Position numbers and translations under genes: made by a program. The notes beneath the pieces were generated by a model, which searched no databases, was not told where the DNA came from, and saw only the letters and a list, made by a program, of their open reading frames with translations. A stretch of DNA of 64,000 nucleotides, taken from Silurus meridionalis (Eukaryota; Chordata; Actinopteri; Siluriformes; Siluridae). The stretch's first letter is position 1. Each line of letters starts with the position of its first letter. This document shows positions 40,906 to 53,819 of the stretch, piece by piece. The stretch is taken from assembly GCF_014805685.1 (NCBI RefSeq), contig NC_060907.1:2240197-2304196 (forward strand). The letters are read 5' to 3'.

Positions 40906-42170
40906 AGCAAGGTCATCATCACTTTAAATCTAAAAAATGAACATATAAACAATTTAAAATGACAGGCAGAATAAAAAAATGGGGAACCAGGTAAGTTTGG
41001 GCCACTGTCAAAAAACATGTGGTCAAAACAAGATTGAAAAACTAAGCTGAGAAAAAGAAAAAAAAAAAAAAAAACAATATAACAAGAAACCAGAAACAAA
41101 GAATAAATGACTTAGTAAAGAAAACAGAGATCTGACCATATTATTTCACAACCACGAAAGCTAGACTTCTAGCAGATGTGCACAGTCATCTGTTGAAGGG
41201 CAGGACTAAGAGCAACAGAAAAACACAACATTGGCAAGAAATTTTTTTGGGTACTCTATTCGCCAAGATAATTTTGAAGGGTCACCAAGTTGAAGGATTC
41301 CAGAAAATATTGTTGAGCTACAAATAAAAGGTGTGAATTTTGTTGATAAATATAATCAAAAGTATGCAATGATTAAGGATGTGTTAATGTGATGTTAATT
41401 GTCATGTTTTAAACTGTTACCTTGGGAATTACATGGGCAATGCTGAGCTGAGACCTTAAGTAGACAATCCAACAGATGGGCACCAAGGAGAAAGAAGAAC
41501 ATACAATTCTTCCTATGGCTGGTACACAAGTTTCATTCTAAACTTTTCAACAATTGCTACACCTCGTTCTATACTTTTTTTTTTTTACAAAAACTGCAGA
41601 AAACCAAATTAATTAGACATTGGACTGTGAGACAATTTTTGGAAATGTGAGTGGTTAAGGCAGGAGATGATTTACCCTGGGTGTTAGATATGGAATATTG
41701 AGCTCAGAGAAAGTGATGAAATAGACAAAGTGAAGGCCATCAAATAGTGTCCAACAGAGTATCAGATTGATAAGAATAAGTATCAATGGAGTTAAAATAT
41801 AAATTCTAAGCAGAGTTTGAGACTGATAAGTTTATGCATCTTAATTAACCATCCTAATTAAGGACCAAAAAATATTAAATCATAGAATATAAGTACTTAA
41901 TGTCCTTTGAATTGGAGTGACTGCCCAATAACATAAATGTAAATGTAAGCATAAAGCCTAGGACAAATTAGCAGATAAGATACTTCTTAGGGCTTAGTTA
42001 CATAAGGCTGGGTTTACAATTTCTGCTCTACCAATTCAATGTGTGGCATGGACCAGGAGGGCAGAATGTGATTGCTGACTACTTGGGAAGGTACCCAGGC
42101 TTTACGTAGCCGAGAGAAGGGAAAGGTGATGTGATGTGACATATTTGCATTTAATCACCAATTCGTGAAC
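40906..42170. other. Anonymous intergenic DNA
   Basis: AT-rich sequence that I cannot match to other parts of the window. No coding exon or element ends seen. Confidence 0.4.
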
Positions 42171-42179
42171 AGTTCATAG

Positions 42180-42440
42180 CCTCAAAAATGATGATACTAC
42201 AATGAATGGACATTATCTGTCACCCAGTGGAGGATGAGTACCCTTTTGAGTCTGGTTCCTCTCAAGGTTTTTTCTTCATACCATCTCAAGGAGTTTTTCT
42301 TGCCTCCGTAACCTCTAGTTTACTCATTAGGGACAATCTTATTGGGACTATATTATATATAAAATTGTATAATTGTAAAACAACATAAGCTGCTTTGGGA
42401 CATTGACCATAGTTAAAATCTTTTAAAGAATTTACTTGAA
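42180..42440 (+). mobile_element. Fish interspersed repeat, short retroelement type
   Basis: Shares TCTGGTTCCTCTCAAGG and the GGAGTTTTTCTTGCC region with 45,800-46,035, and the same family occurs reversed at 62,605-62,780. It is a common fish repeat whose class I cannot name with certainty. Confidence 0.5.
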
Positions 42441-42609
42441 TTGGACTGAATCAAATCAAACCTCCCCACTGTGCAAAAAAAAATATGTCTTGAGCTTTGT
42501 GAATTGTCATAATAAAAAATATATATAATTCAGGTGTTTCAACTTTAGATCTGATAGTTGGCTATACATTTGAGATTTTGTCTTTTTACTCCATCTGCTT
42601 TCATTATAG

Positions 42610-43060
42610 TGTTTACCTCCGGTCTTCCGGTTTTGCGGCAAGCACTTTCGAGTTGGCAGCCATCTTGCCGTTCTACCCGCACCATCCAGTATTTAGGGAC
42701 ATCAAATGCCTTTACTCCCTGCCAGATTATCTCACCGGATTCCTAAATCCCTGAGATTACTTTTTCCACCCTGCCCGCTCTTGTCCCTGTCCCTGATCCT
42801 GTCCCCGATCCCTGTTCTGCTCTGGTTTCTACTCTGTTTGCTCTGTTTGCCCGCTCTGATCTTCGGACTGTTTTGGAGTCTGTTTTGTCTCAGCCTGCAT
42901 TGCTCTGTTTGCCTGTGTTCAGACCCTGGACTGTTTTTTTAACTTTGTTTTTGCCTTTGCCCCATTGCTCTGTCTGCTGGCTTCCCAATTTTAGGAGTGT
43001 TTTATTTTAGATCTTTATTTTAGATTTTGACCTGTGTTTTTCCCTCTGCCTCTTTCTCAA
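42610..43060 (+). mobile_element. Diverged LTR fragment
   Basis: Shares CAGTATTTAGGGACA-type and CAGATTATCTC stretches and the CCCTGATC-rich section with the LTR at 37,764-38,241. Ends are not clear. Confidence 0.45.
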
Positions 43061-43980
43061 TAGCTAATTGTGGAACTGAAGTTTACCAGTTCTGGTTAAT
43101 TCTTTACAGGTGGTACTTTTTTTTTTAAGGGGAAATGTATTTGAGAAAACAGTAATGTCAAACTACAACATGTTTTTCAGAGTTTTTAGCTTGTAAAAAA
43201 TGTAAATAGTTTTTTTTTTTTTTCAAATATCTACACAATTCATTTTTATAAAAAACCTGGCAACCTGCAGTGCTGAGTTTCACACATACATGAGTTTTTC
43301 ACATAGGTGTCATACAAGGTCATAAGGACATATGTGAGTGTATTCATACTATGTGTGTAATTATTCAAAACTTTATGTAAAAGTAATAGAGCTGCTGTAA
43401 CATGAAGTTACGGTGATTGAGCACTTTAAACATTCAGCAGATCACAGAGTTTTAATATATTCAGGTTTACATTAGCTATGACATTTTATACTTTGCAAAA
43501 CTAAAAGGTTTATTTGGGGAATTATCAGTAGTTTTACTTCAGTATGATATTTCAGTACAGTTTCCATCCTAAAAACAGCCACAGCAGCTTGCACCATAAT
43601 GCAGTATTGTACAGTTACAGATGCAATTCATGTTTGTGAACTTAAATTATTGAGTAATTACTAGTTGCTGTATTTTTTTTTATAAATTTCTCAGCACTTT
43701 AGGATAAATAAGAATTTGTATGTATATCCATTGTGACATATATGAGCTAGTTTTTCCTGGTCAGAGTCACAGTGATTCAGGAGTCAACTTTCAGAAACAC
43801 AATTACATCAGAACAACATGCTGCTCACACCATTAACAGTAAATAAAACATAACTTCACTACATTAAATGAGTTTAAAGCAGTTATTACTTTAGATCCAT
43901 TAGTACAGACACATCAGCTGCTTGAATCAACAACACTGATTTACAGTTTACAGTTTAAAGAAGTTCAGAAATATCATCAG
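43061..43980. other. Gene E 3' flank and anonymous DNA
   Basis: From about 43,790 it matches the 3' flank of the other units (18,480-18,640, 27,560-27,770). No gene to the left of that. Confidence 0.45.
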
Positions 43981-44091
43981 TAAGGTTAAAAGATTAAATG
44001 GCTCTTCGTTGCTGATGATGCTACTGTAAAAATGTGATTCTGGTTCTCCGCTTCAATAAGGAGTTCCCTCCATTCATCTGATGTTTCAAAA

Positions 44092-45496
44092 CTAAATTTC
44101 ATATTCCTCAAAGTCTGAAAGAAAATACACACAGGAACATCAGAAATGTGCATTAGAGCAGAACATGTTAATAACATTCATTTGCATCAGCCTTGTATGG
44201 TAACTCTCACATATTTGAATAAAAATTCACAAGATCACATTAATCAAATGTTGGATTTGGGTGTAAAAGAAAAAACACACTTTCATATTGCAGTAGTAAG
44301 ACGTGCCGTGTCAACAGGAGGACTGGGATGAGAAATCTGTGAATGAAAAAGCCATGCCTTATTAAATTTGAATTTACACCAATAAAATACAATTAAACAA
44401 TAGACCTTTACCATCAATTCTTCAAAAAATCAAAATCAATGGACCTTCAATCAAAAATAGACGTTCTTTTAGGCAAAAAAACAAGTCTAAAAAACAGTCC
44501 AGGGTCTAAAACGGTCATACCAACTGCTAGCAGTCATAACAACCGCTGAACAGGACCCCAGTGGAGAGAGTGGAAAGTTTCCAGTACCTAGGTGTTCACG
44601 CCACACAGGACCTGTCTTGGTCCTGTCACCTCAACACCCTGGTGAAGAAGCCCGGCAGCATCTGCACCATCTAAAATGCTTAAGGGACTTTAAACTTCCC
44701 TCTCAGGTGCTAAAGTCTTTCTACACCTGCACCGTTGAGAGCGTCCTGATCGGTAGCATCACTTCCTGGTTCGGGAACAGCACCATGCAGGACAGGCAAG
44801 CCCTTCAGAGGATGGTGCGGTCAGCTGAACATACCATCCACACCGAGCTCCCTGACCTGCAGGACATCCACAGCACGTGGTGCCGGATCAGGGCCAGGAA
44901 GATTGTGAAGGACCTCAGCCTTCCAAACAATCGACTCTTTTCTTTGTTGCGTTCAGGGAAGCACTTCCGCTACTTGAAAAAGGGAGAATGAGGAGGAGCT
45001 TCTTCCTGCAGGCCATTCAGAGTTTAAAACAGGAAACACGCAGGATCCAGTCTCCATCTTCACTTTTTTCTGCACAACCTTTTTTGCACTATGACACTTT
45101 AATCTCTGGATTTGCACAGCACAGTGGCACTTTATACCACACCATACTGCACATGGACACGTTAGGGACAATCACATTAATCACCTTAAATTTGACTGAT
45201 TTACTGTCATACGCATCCATGTATATACACACATATATCTACCTTCTTTTTTTCTTGGTCTATTTTTCCTCATTCTATTCCGTTTATATTCGATTCCCTT
45301 TTACGCTTGAATGCCGGACTGTCAAAAAAAGCATTTCACTGCATGTCCCTCAGATCCCTCATGTCTGTGTTACCCTCTGGTTCTCCCTTTTAGTTATGCT
45401 GCCATAGCGAGTCTTGCCGGAGTCCAAACTGCACAGTGACATTAACTTTCATACACCAATAGGGACACTTAATAATCCATATCCTTCTCTTCCCGT

Positions 45497-45546
<50 letters not shown>

Positions 45547-48500
45547 CGAGTTAAACATGCTCCTGAGGCTCCAGTGACCACTGTTCCTGCCCCTCTCCCC
45601 TCCATGGATCTTCACACTTCTGTGCATCTTGGGACGGTCTCTCATCAACACCTTGGGTGGTTCCATATAATCCCGGATATGAACGGGTGCTTTGAGGATG
45701 GATTGGACTGTGGTTGGTGTCGGCGGTCTGCTGCACTGACTCGGGAGTGCAGTTTGCTTCTGATCATCATCACTGTACCCCACAACATTGTATATCTGCT
45801 TCAAATGGACATTTGGTGCAACCCAGATGAGGATGGGTTCCCTCTTGAGTCTGGTTCCTCTCAAGGTTTCTTCCTTGTGCCATCTCGGGGAGTTTTTCCT
45901 TGCCACAGTTGCTCATCAGGGACAAACTTACTTACAAAGAACATATTTACGTTTAATCACCACATTATCTGTGTAAAGCTGCTTTGAGCCAATGTTCATT
46001 GTTAAAAGCGCTATACAAATAAAAATGAATTGAATTGAATGTCATACTCTGTATGTACTTACATGTGACAAAAAAAATTTGATTTGATTTTGAAAAAACA
46101 GTCCAAAAAAAACAAAAGCCGGCAAACAGAACAATAGGGGCAGTGCGAGAAAACCATATCCAAAAACAAACCAGAGATCTCAGCATCTTCAGCTCTTCCA
46201 CCTCCAGCTCTACCTCCTGCCTTCTTTTACAAATCACTCACGCTACTCTTCTCCACCCATTCCCCCTTGCCTGCACTCTTTTCCTCACTTCTCTAAAACA
46301 CTTTCCATTACTTTGCACTGTTGACCCCAGGTACCTGAACTCCTCCACCTTCTCACTGCAACCTGCAAGTCAGTATGAGAAAGACACATGTACTCTGTCT
46401 TTCTCATACTGACTTTCATTCCCCTTCTCTCCAGCATGTACCGCCAGGTCTCCAGGATCTTCTCAACCTGCTCAACCTCCAGTACCTCTTTTTCACATGA
46501 CAACCAACTTTTCTTTTTATCTTTATACTTTGCACAAATAAAAAACATGAGCGAGTCACTAATTACAGAGTCCGGTGTCTGTGTTCTGTTATACCTTCAT
46601 TACCAACCAGTCTACAAGTAACTGTATGTTTCAGTTAACACTTACTGCAAGTATGCAACACATCCCCAGATGTCTGTTCTTCAGGGTCGAGAGCTGAATA
46701 TAAGTCATCTTTTGCAACTGACTCTACGTTCTGCAGAGAGGAGGGGTGAAGAACGTGATCAGGTTCTGCCGAAGATCATTACAGTAAAAATGTATTATGA
46801 ACAAAGCAGACACCTGATGGACAGATCTGTATTCACTCACCTGATGGGCACCTTCAACTTCCTTTTTCTTCTGTCTCTTCCATCTGCTCACAAAAAAGAT
46901 TTCTTCATCGCAAACATCAGAGAAATTAATGATGAATTTATCATCACATTTATTCTCACCTCAGCCAGAAGAGTGCAGAGAGAAGAGCTGCATGTCCAAA
47001 CAATCCAACAGCCACATACACAATTACAGAGCCACCTGATCAAACAACACGAAGAAGAAAAAAAACTTTCAAGTGAATAAAGTTCATCCACAGTACAGAA
47101 TATAAAATGGAGCAGGGATCATCTAGAAAAGACTAATCATCTTCCTCACCATTTACAGAAGTGGACACTGCAGCTGATCTCTCAGAGCCGAGTTTATTCA
47201 GAGCCTCGCAGTAGTACAGTCCACTCTGTAGAGCTCTGTAACTCTGTCCTGATCCTACAGGTGATAATTGTTTCTCGTTAAACCATTCACAGGTCTCCAC
47301 AGGTGAGTTTGCATCACTGCTGCAGGTCAGAGTCACTGATCTGCCCTCCACTACATTAGAAGAGATGCTGATGGACATTGAGGCTCCCATTGGTGGATCT
47401 AAAATGGACATGAAGGTAACAATTTAAAGTAAATCTATGATATTTGTATCTGTTATCAGCTGTAAGAAGATCTATCAGCTTTAACTTACACAGAACATTC
47501 AGAATTAGACCGTTGGAGTATCGATGTCCGACTTCATTACTGCACTTGCACTTGAACTCTCCACTGTCCTCAGAGCTGATCTTTGAGATGGTGTGTGTGT
47601 TTGCTTTTTTACCAGTTTTGTTCCTTTATACCATATGCAACTCTTCACAGGTGGGTTTGTGTCACTGCTGCAGGTCAGAGTCACTCAACTTTCCTCCACT
47701 GTCTCACCAGAGGAATTGTTGGACACTGAGAGGTTTTTGGAAAATAAAGAGATTAGATAATAGGAGTGAAGAAAGTGTGACTTTACTGGTGGTTTCTTTT
47801 GATCAAAACCTGAAGACAGTGAGAATTTTAACCATTATTATGTGTTTATATTGATTATAAAACCAACTTTATTGCAATAACCCAATAAAACTTTTAGAAT
47901 CTGTATTTAGTTATGATAATTCTGAAACACATTCCTGTGATTCTGCCTGTAAATCATATTTACATGGTCAGAACAGAACTTAACAATAACAACAGTTTAA
48001 TGCAACTCAAGGTCACTGTCAGCCTTTTAACTTTCTTTAAATAGTCCATCATTTGTTCTTCATTCCTGTAAATTTGAAGTGATTATGATCTATTTTGATG
48101 CAGAAAGTAAATAAATCTCACATCTGACACTGAGGTATTGAGCAGGAGATGGGAGATGTTCAGATCCTCTTACAGCACAGTTATAACTGCCTGCATCCTC
48201 ACTGCTGACCCTCTGCAGGTGGAGTTCGTTGCTCTTGAAGGTGTTTGTGGTTAAATCATGTGTGTTTTTGTACCAGATGAATGTTGGATCAGTCAGACTG
48301 CAGGTGGTTTTACAGGTCAGAATGACTGATTCTCCCTCTGTCACTTCTGCAGGAGCGATCAGCTGAAGATCTTATATACAATGATGGAGAAACATTAAAT
48401 CTAAATCAGTGAATAATCACCTGCACATTTACTACAATGAGTGATTCAGTTGGGTCATGCAGATCAAATAAACAACATTCTGTGTGTATGATCACAATAA

Positions 48501-51500
48501 ATAAAACATATTTTCTTCTGGATATTTTGGTGTTTGTATCCACTGCAACCACACATTTCTAATATGATAAAGCTGTTATTATAATTATATAATTATATTA
48601 TCTATACTTTCACTGTTTATTGATTTGTTATTGTTTTTCATGTTTAATTTTATTTTCTGAAATCTGATTTGACATTTCTGATTTAACGCTAATTAAAACA
48701 TTCAGCACACAAAATCTTTTGTAAATCACCTGAACTACAAGCAGAAATGTTCAAATGATCAGTTTATTTATTATTTTGTGGTGTTTCATAAAAACAGTAA
48801 TTCAGTAAGAACATGTTTTTCATTCATCTGCTACAAAACTGTAGCTAAAAGAAGATTATGGTCTGAGTGACACATGTAGAGAATAAGATGATTTTATTTA
48901 CCTGTAACTCTGAGTGTAACTCCAGGAAAACCCGTGTATCCTCCTCCAGTTGTTCTGAATTTTAAGTAGTACATGTGTTCATCTGATTTCTTCACATCAC
49001 TCAGTCTGAGGGAGAAGTGATTCTGTTTATCTCCTAAATACTCCACTCTGCCTGAGTAACCTGATTCATTATGCAGATCAGTCGACTCTTTACCCTTAAC
49101 TGGGTTTATTAACCAAAACCTGTTTATCACTGTAACATCTGTTGGATGTGTGTAAGTGGCCTCCATAACCACTGTAGATCCTTTTACAGCACAGAGATTT
49201 AAGTTTCTGTATTTCACACTCCATTGATTTCCAAGAGCTCCTGAAACATGACACATGAAAGAGGTGATTAGAGATCATTATCCTGAGCCCCATAAAACAC
49301 TGAGTTATTTTACAGCTTCTCTTCTCTCCTCTGGAACTCCGGGGCAGAAAAATACAAACTATTCTTTACTACTGGTGTCAGGAATCCACCTGCCACGCCT
49401 CCTTCAGAGGCTGCCTTTGCCTCTGCGCGCTCCCAAGCGTGCATCGCAAATCACGCACAGCTGAAGCGCATTATCCGCTCATTCCCTGCCTCCATATAAA
49501 CCGCTCACTCACCCACACTCCCGGTCCGTTATTGCATGTTCATGCCCGTCCACGTAGGTTCCTGTGAGTTCGCGTATGCTCATCCCCGCTACGTATCATT
49601 CGCCTCGGACGCTCTCTCTCTCACTTCGTGTGGACTGCGCTTCTTCCCAGGCGCACTAGGGATTATATTTTCCTTTTCCCCGGACTCTGGTCTCTGGACT
49701 ATCCCTGCTAACGCAGGTGCTTTTTGTTTCTCCGCACGTCACGCTGTCAGCACCGCATTCCTCTGCTGCTGCCAGCGCCGCGCTTTTCCCAGCGCTCTGT
49801 TGTGGATTTCTCTATACGAACTGGCGTTTTCGTTCACAGGAATATACAGCTGCGCTACCTGTGTGTATACTTCCTGCCTTTTGTTTAATAAAGTTTCGTT
49901 TGCCGTTACTCCGGCTTCCGCCTCCGTTTCCCGCATGACAGAAATAACGGACCCCTGAATAGGATTACAAGGACTGAAAAAGGGGGCGCAAGAAAAAAAA
50001 AAAAAAGGAAAGTAAGGACATGATCGGATTACCACAGTGGTCCCGGCGCGATCCGAACTTCGGAGGCAGACTTCGTACCGCCGCGATGAAGCGGCCACTA
50101 AGCTCCGCCCCCGGGAAAACCCGGAAACCCACTGCGGTTTCACGCGGCTCATGCTCGGCAGCACCACGCCCCTGTGTTGACGTCATGGATTTCCGGGCTC
50201 GCTTCTCCGGCGACAGAGCTGAATGGGGGGAGTTTTTACAGAACGTGAATCGGTACATGAAGTCGAATTCGTCCAGCTACCCGACGGAAAGAGCAAAAAT
50301 CGCTCCACATTTGCTCCACTCTGCCTTGCTGGAAAATTTCTCTCTCTTGCCAGTGAGTCGTGGAGCACGACTGGAGGCGAGTTCAGCTCATGTGCCAGGT
50401 TCATCCAGCTTCTAACCAGGGAACTCGGGATACTCACGGCGGATCTCGATCACCTCTCCCCCGCTTCCGAGAGCACCGTTTCGCACCAGAGTTTCCTGAA
50501 GAGCTCCGCTCCGCCCCAGGATCTTCCGGAGATCTCCGCCCTTCTCCAGGCCCTTCAGGACGGCTCCGCTCCACCCCAGGTCCTCCAAGTGATCTCCACT
50601 CTGCACCAGGTCCTCCAGGACGGGTCTGCTCCGCCTCAGGACCTCCTGGAGATCTCCGCCCTGCTCCAAGACCTTCAGAAAGGCCTGGCTCCATTCCAGG
50701 TCCTCCAGGAGAGCCCCGCTCCGTTCCAGGTCCTCCAGGAGAGCCCTGCTCCGTTCCAGGTCCTCCAGGAGAGCCCAGCTCCGTTCCAGGTCCTCCAGGA
50801 GAGCTCAGCTTTGGTCCAGGTGTCCATAGAGAGCTCTTCTTCCTCTCTGTCCCCGAGTGACCCCGTGAGCTCCTCTCTGTCCCCGAGCGACCCCGTGAGC
50901 TCCGCTCTGTCCCCGAGCGACCCTGTGAGCTCCGCTCTGTCCCCGAGCGAACCCGTGAGCTCCTCTCTGTCCCCGAGCGAACCCGTGAGCTCCTCTCTGT
51001 CCCTGAGAGTCCCCGAGAGCTCGGCTCCTCTCCTAGGCTTCCAGGCGGCTCCCTCTCCGCTCCAGGTCCCTGATAAGAGCTCGGTTCCGCTCCAGAGAGT
51101 CCCCGAGAGCTCAGCTTCGTCCCAGGGACTCCAGGCGAGCTCTTCTCCTCTCCTAGGCGTCCAGGCGGCTCCCTCTTCGCTCTAGGTCCCTGATGAGAGC
51201 TCGGCTCGGCTCCCGGTCCCTGACGTGAGCTTCTCTTCGCTCCCGATTCCGAAGGAGAGCTCGGTTCCGTCCCAGGACTCCCGGGAAAGCTCAGCTCCGT
51301 TCCAGGGTCTCAAGAAGAACTCGGTTCCGCGCCAGCGTCCCAAGGAGAGCCCGGTTCCATGCCAACGCATCCCCGAACTTACCTCTTCATCCAATGGGAT
51401 CCCGGAGCACACAACTCACCTCCGAGACTGCGAAAGAGAAGTCGTCCCGTTGCCCCCGGCCTCCACCGAAGGCGACGGTTCGCCCCACAGTCTCCCTTAA

Positions 51501-53690
51501 GGCGATGCCACCTCTCGTTCCCCAGAGCTCTCCACTTAGCTCCGAGACTGCGAAAGGGACGTTGAACCGCTGCCCCTGGCTTCATCCGAAGGCGACGGCT
51601 CGCCCCACAGTCTCCCAAGAAGTGACGGTTTGCCCCACGAGCACTCTGAAGGCGAAGCTACGTCACAGACCTCCTTTTTTCCCAAGGGGTCCCCAGAGCA
51701 TTCACCTCGGTTTTGGGACTGCGAAAGGGATGTCGAACCGCTGCCCCTGGCTTTATCCCCAGGCGACATCTCGCTCATGAGCTCCTCCCTCGGTGACGGC
51801 TCACCTCAGGACCTCTCTCACGGTGACATTCTGCCTCCAAGCTCCCTGGACGAAGGCAGGTCGCTCCTGAGCTCCCTGAAGGGTAAAGTCACTCCGATGA
51901 TCCCTGCCGAGGTCATCACTCAGCCTCTGTGTTCCGTCAAGGGCGTCGCTCCATCTCTGAGCTTCATCCAGAGGGCCTTCCAGCCGGTAAGCCCCTTCGA
52001 GAGCTCTGCCCTGCTTTCTGGTAATCACCGAGGTTGTCTCTCCACTCCAGGTCCCCGTGGGTGATGAGGTCCCGTTCCTGACCTTCCTGGGTAACGTCGA
52101 TCCGTTCCAGGTTGCTGCCAGGGACGTCATGCCTTCTCAGGTCTTCAGGGTTACCGCCTCTCAGCTCCGGACCACTGCAGGGGAAGTCGCTCAGCTGCCG
52201 GTTTTCGCTGAGGGCGTGGCTCCGTTCCCGGTCTCCGCTGAGAGTATCTCTCCGCCTTCAGTCTCCGCCGAGGGCGTCGCTTCACTCCAGTTCTCCAGGG
52301 TGGTCATCTCTCCGCCTCCGGTCTCCGCCAAGGGCGTCGCTCCACTCCAGGTTGCCAGGGGGTTCGTCTCTCCGCTCCAGAGCCCCGTGGAGGACGTCTC
52401 TCCGCCTCCTGTCTCCGCCGAGGGCGTCGCTCCGCTCCAGGTCCCCAGGGGGGTCGTCTCCCCACCTCCTGTCTCTGCCGAGGGCGTCGCTCCGCTCCAG
52501 GGCTCCAGGGGGGTCGTCTCTCCGCCTCCTGTCTCCGCCGAAGACTTCGTTCCACTCCGGGTCTCCATGGGGGTCGTCGCTCCGCCTGCAGCCTTCTCTG
52601 AGTGCATCGCTCTGCTCCAGATCTCCGTGGTAGACGTCTCTCCGCCTCTGGTTTGCGCCGAGGACTTCGCCCCGTTCCTTGCCTCCGCGTGGGGCTGTGT
52701 TCCGTCCTGGCTCTCCGCAGGTGTGGTCGCTTCGCCTTGGGCCCTTCCTTGCTGTTCCTGGCTCCGTGGCGGTTCCGGCCGGGACCCCTTCGACCCTGGA
52801 GGACTGGAGGGGCCCTCCTCCGAGTGCCCGGGCCCACCGGGCGGTTGGTGGTTTGGGGGCGTCCGGTGCCGCCCCTTTGGAGGGGGGTGGTGTCAGGAAT
52901 CCACCTGCCACGCCTCCTTCAGAGGCTGCCTTTGCCTCTGCGCGCTCCCAAGCGTGCATCGCAAATCACGCACAGCTGAAGCGCATTATCCGCTTATTCT
53001 CTGCCTCCATATAAACCGCTCACTTACCCACACTCCCGGTCCGTTATTGCATGTTCATGCCCGTCCACGTAGGTTCCTGTGAGTTCGCGTATGCTCATCC
53101 CCGCTATGTATCGTTTGCCTCGGACGCTCTCTCTCTCACTTCGCGTGGACTGCGCTTCTTCCCAGGTGCACTAGGGATTATATTTTCCTTTTCCCCGGAC
53201 TCTGGTCTCTGGACTATTCCTGCTAACGCAGGTGCTTTTTGTTTCTCCGCACGTCACGCTGTCAGCACCGCATTCCTCTGCTGCTGCCAGCGCCGCGCTT
53301 TTCCCAGTGCTCTGTTGTGGATTTCTCTATACGAACTGGCGTTTTTGTTCACAGGAATATACAGCTGCGCTACCTGTGTGTATACTTCCTGCCTTTTGTT
53401 TAATAAAGTTTCGTTTGCCGTTACTCCGGCTTCCGCCTCCGTTTCCCGCATGACAACTGGAAGGAAACTGTGCAGGATTTAGACACAGGGGTGTGTTCTG
53501 GATTCAAGACATTATTATTATTATTATTATTATTGTTATTGTTATTATTATTATCATTATTATTAATGTTATTAAGACTGTATATATTTATACAAAAAAT
53601 AGAAAAAGTGAAATATACATATATATATATATATATATACACTTTTTCTATTTTTTGTCATTTCTTTTTCAGGACAGATGATAGATAGAT

Positions 53691-53743
<53 letters not shown>

Positions 53744-53766
53744 TCCCTCTGTGATGGATATGATAT

Positions 53767-53819
<53 letters not shown>

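Larger units (their letters stand above)
49371..53460 (+). mobile_element. Young non-autonomous LTR retroelement with 5-bp target duplication
   Basis: Two 565-bp LTRs (49,376-49,940 and 52,891-53,455) begin TGTCAGGAATCC and end GCATGACA. ACTGG is duplicated on both sides (49,371-49,375 and 53,456-53,460). Genes A (near 4,433) and C (near 23,297) show the uninterrupted ACTGGAAGGAAAC site. A purine tract GGAGGGGGGTGG precedes the right LTR, fixing the plus orientation. By eye the LTRs differ at about a dozen sites, mostly transitions. There is no protease, reverse transcriptase or integrase. The interior has a gag-like start and long repeat arrays. I see no convincing primer-binding site after the left LTR. 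Confidence 0.9.

Noticed and set aside
51379..52959. Long minus-strand frames rich in Arg and Gly
   Set aside because: Shadow frames of the GC-rich repeat block. The plus strand is the coding strand of the element given its purine tract and gag-like start.
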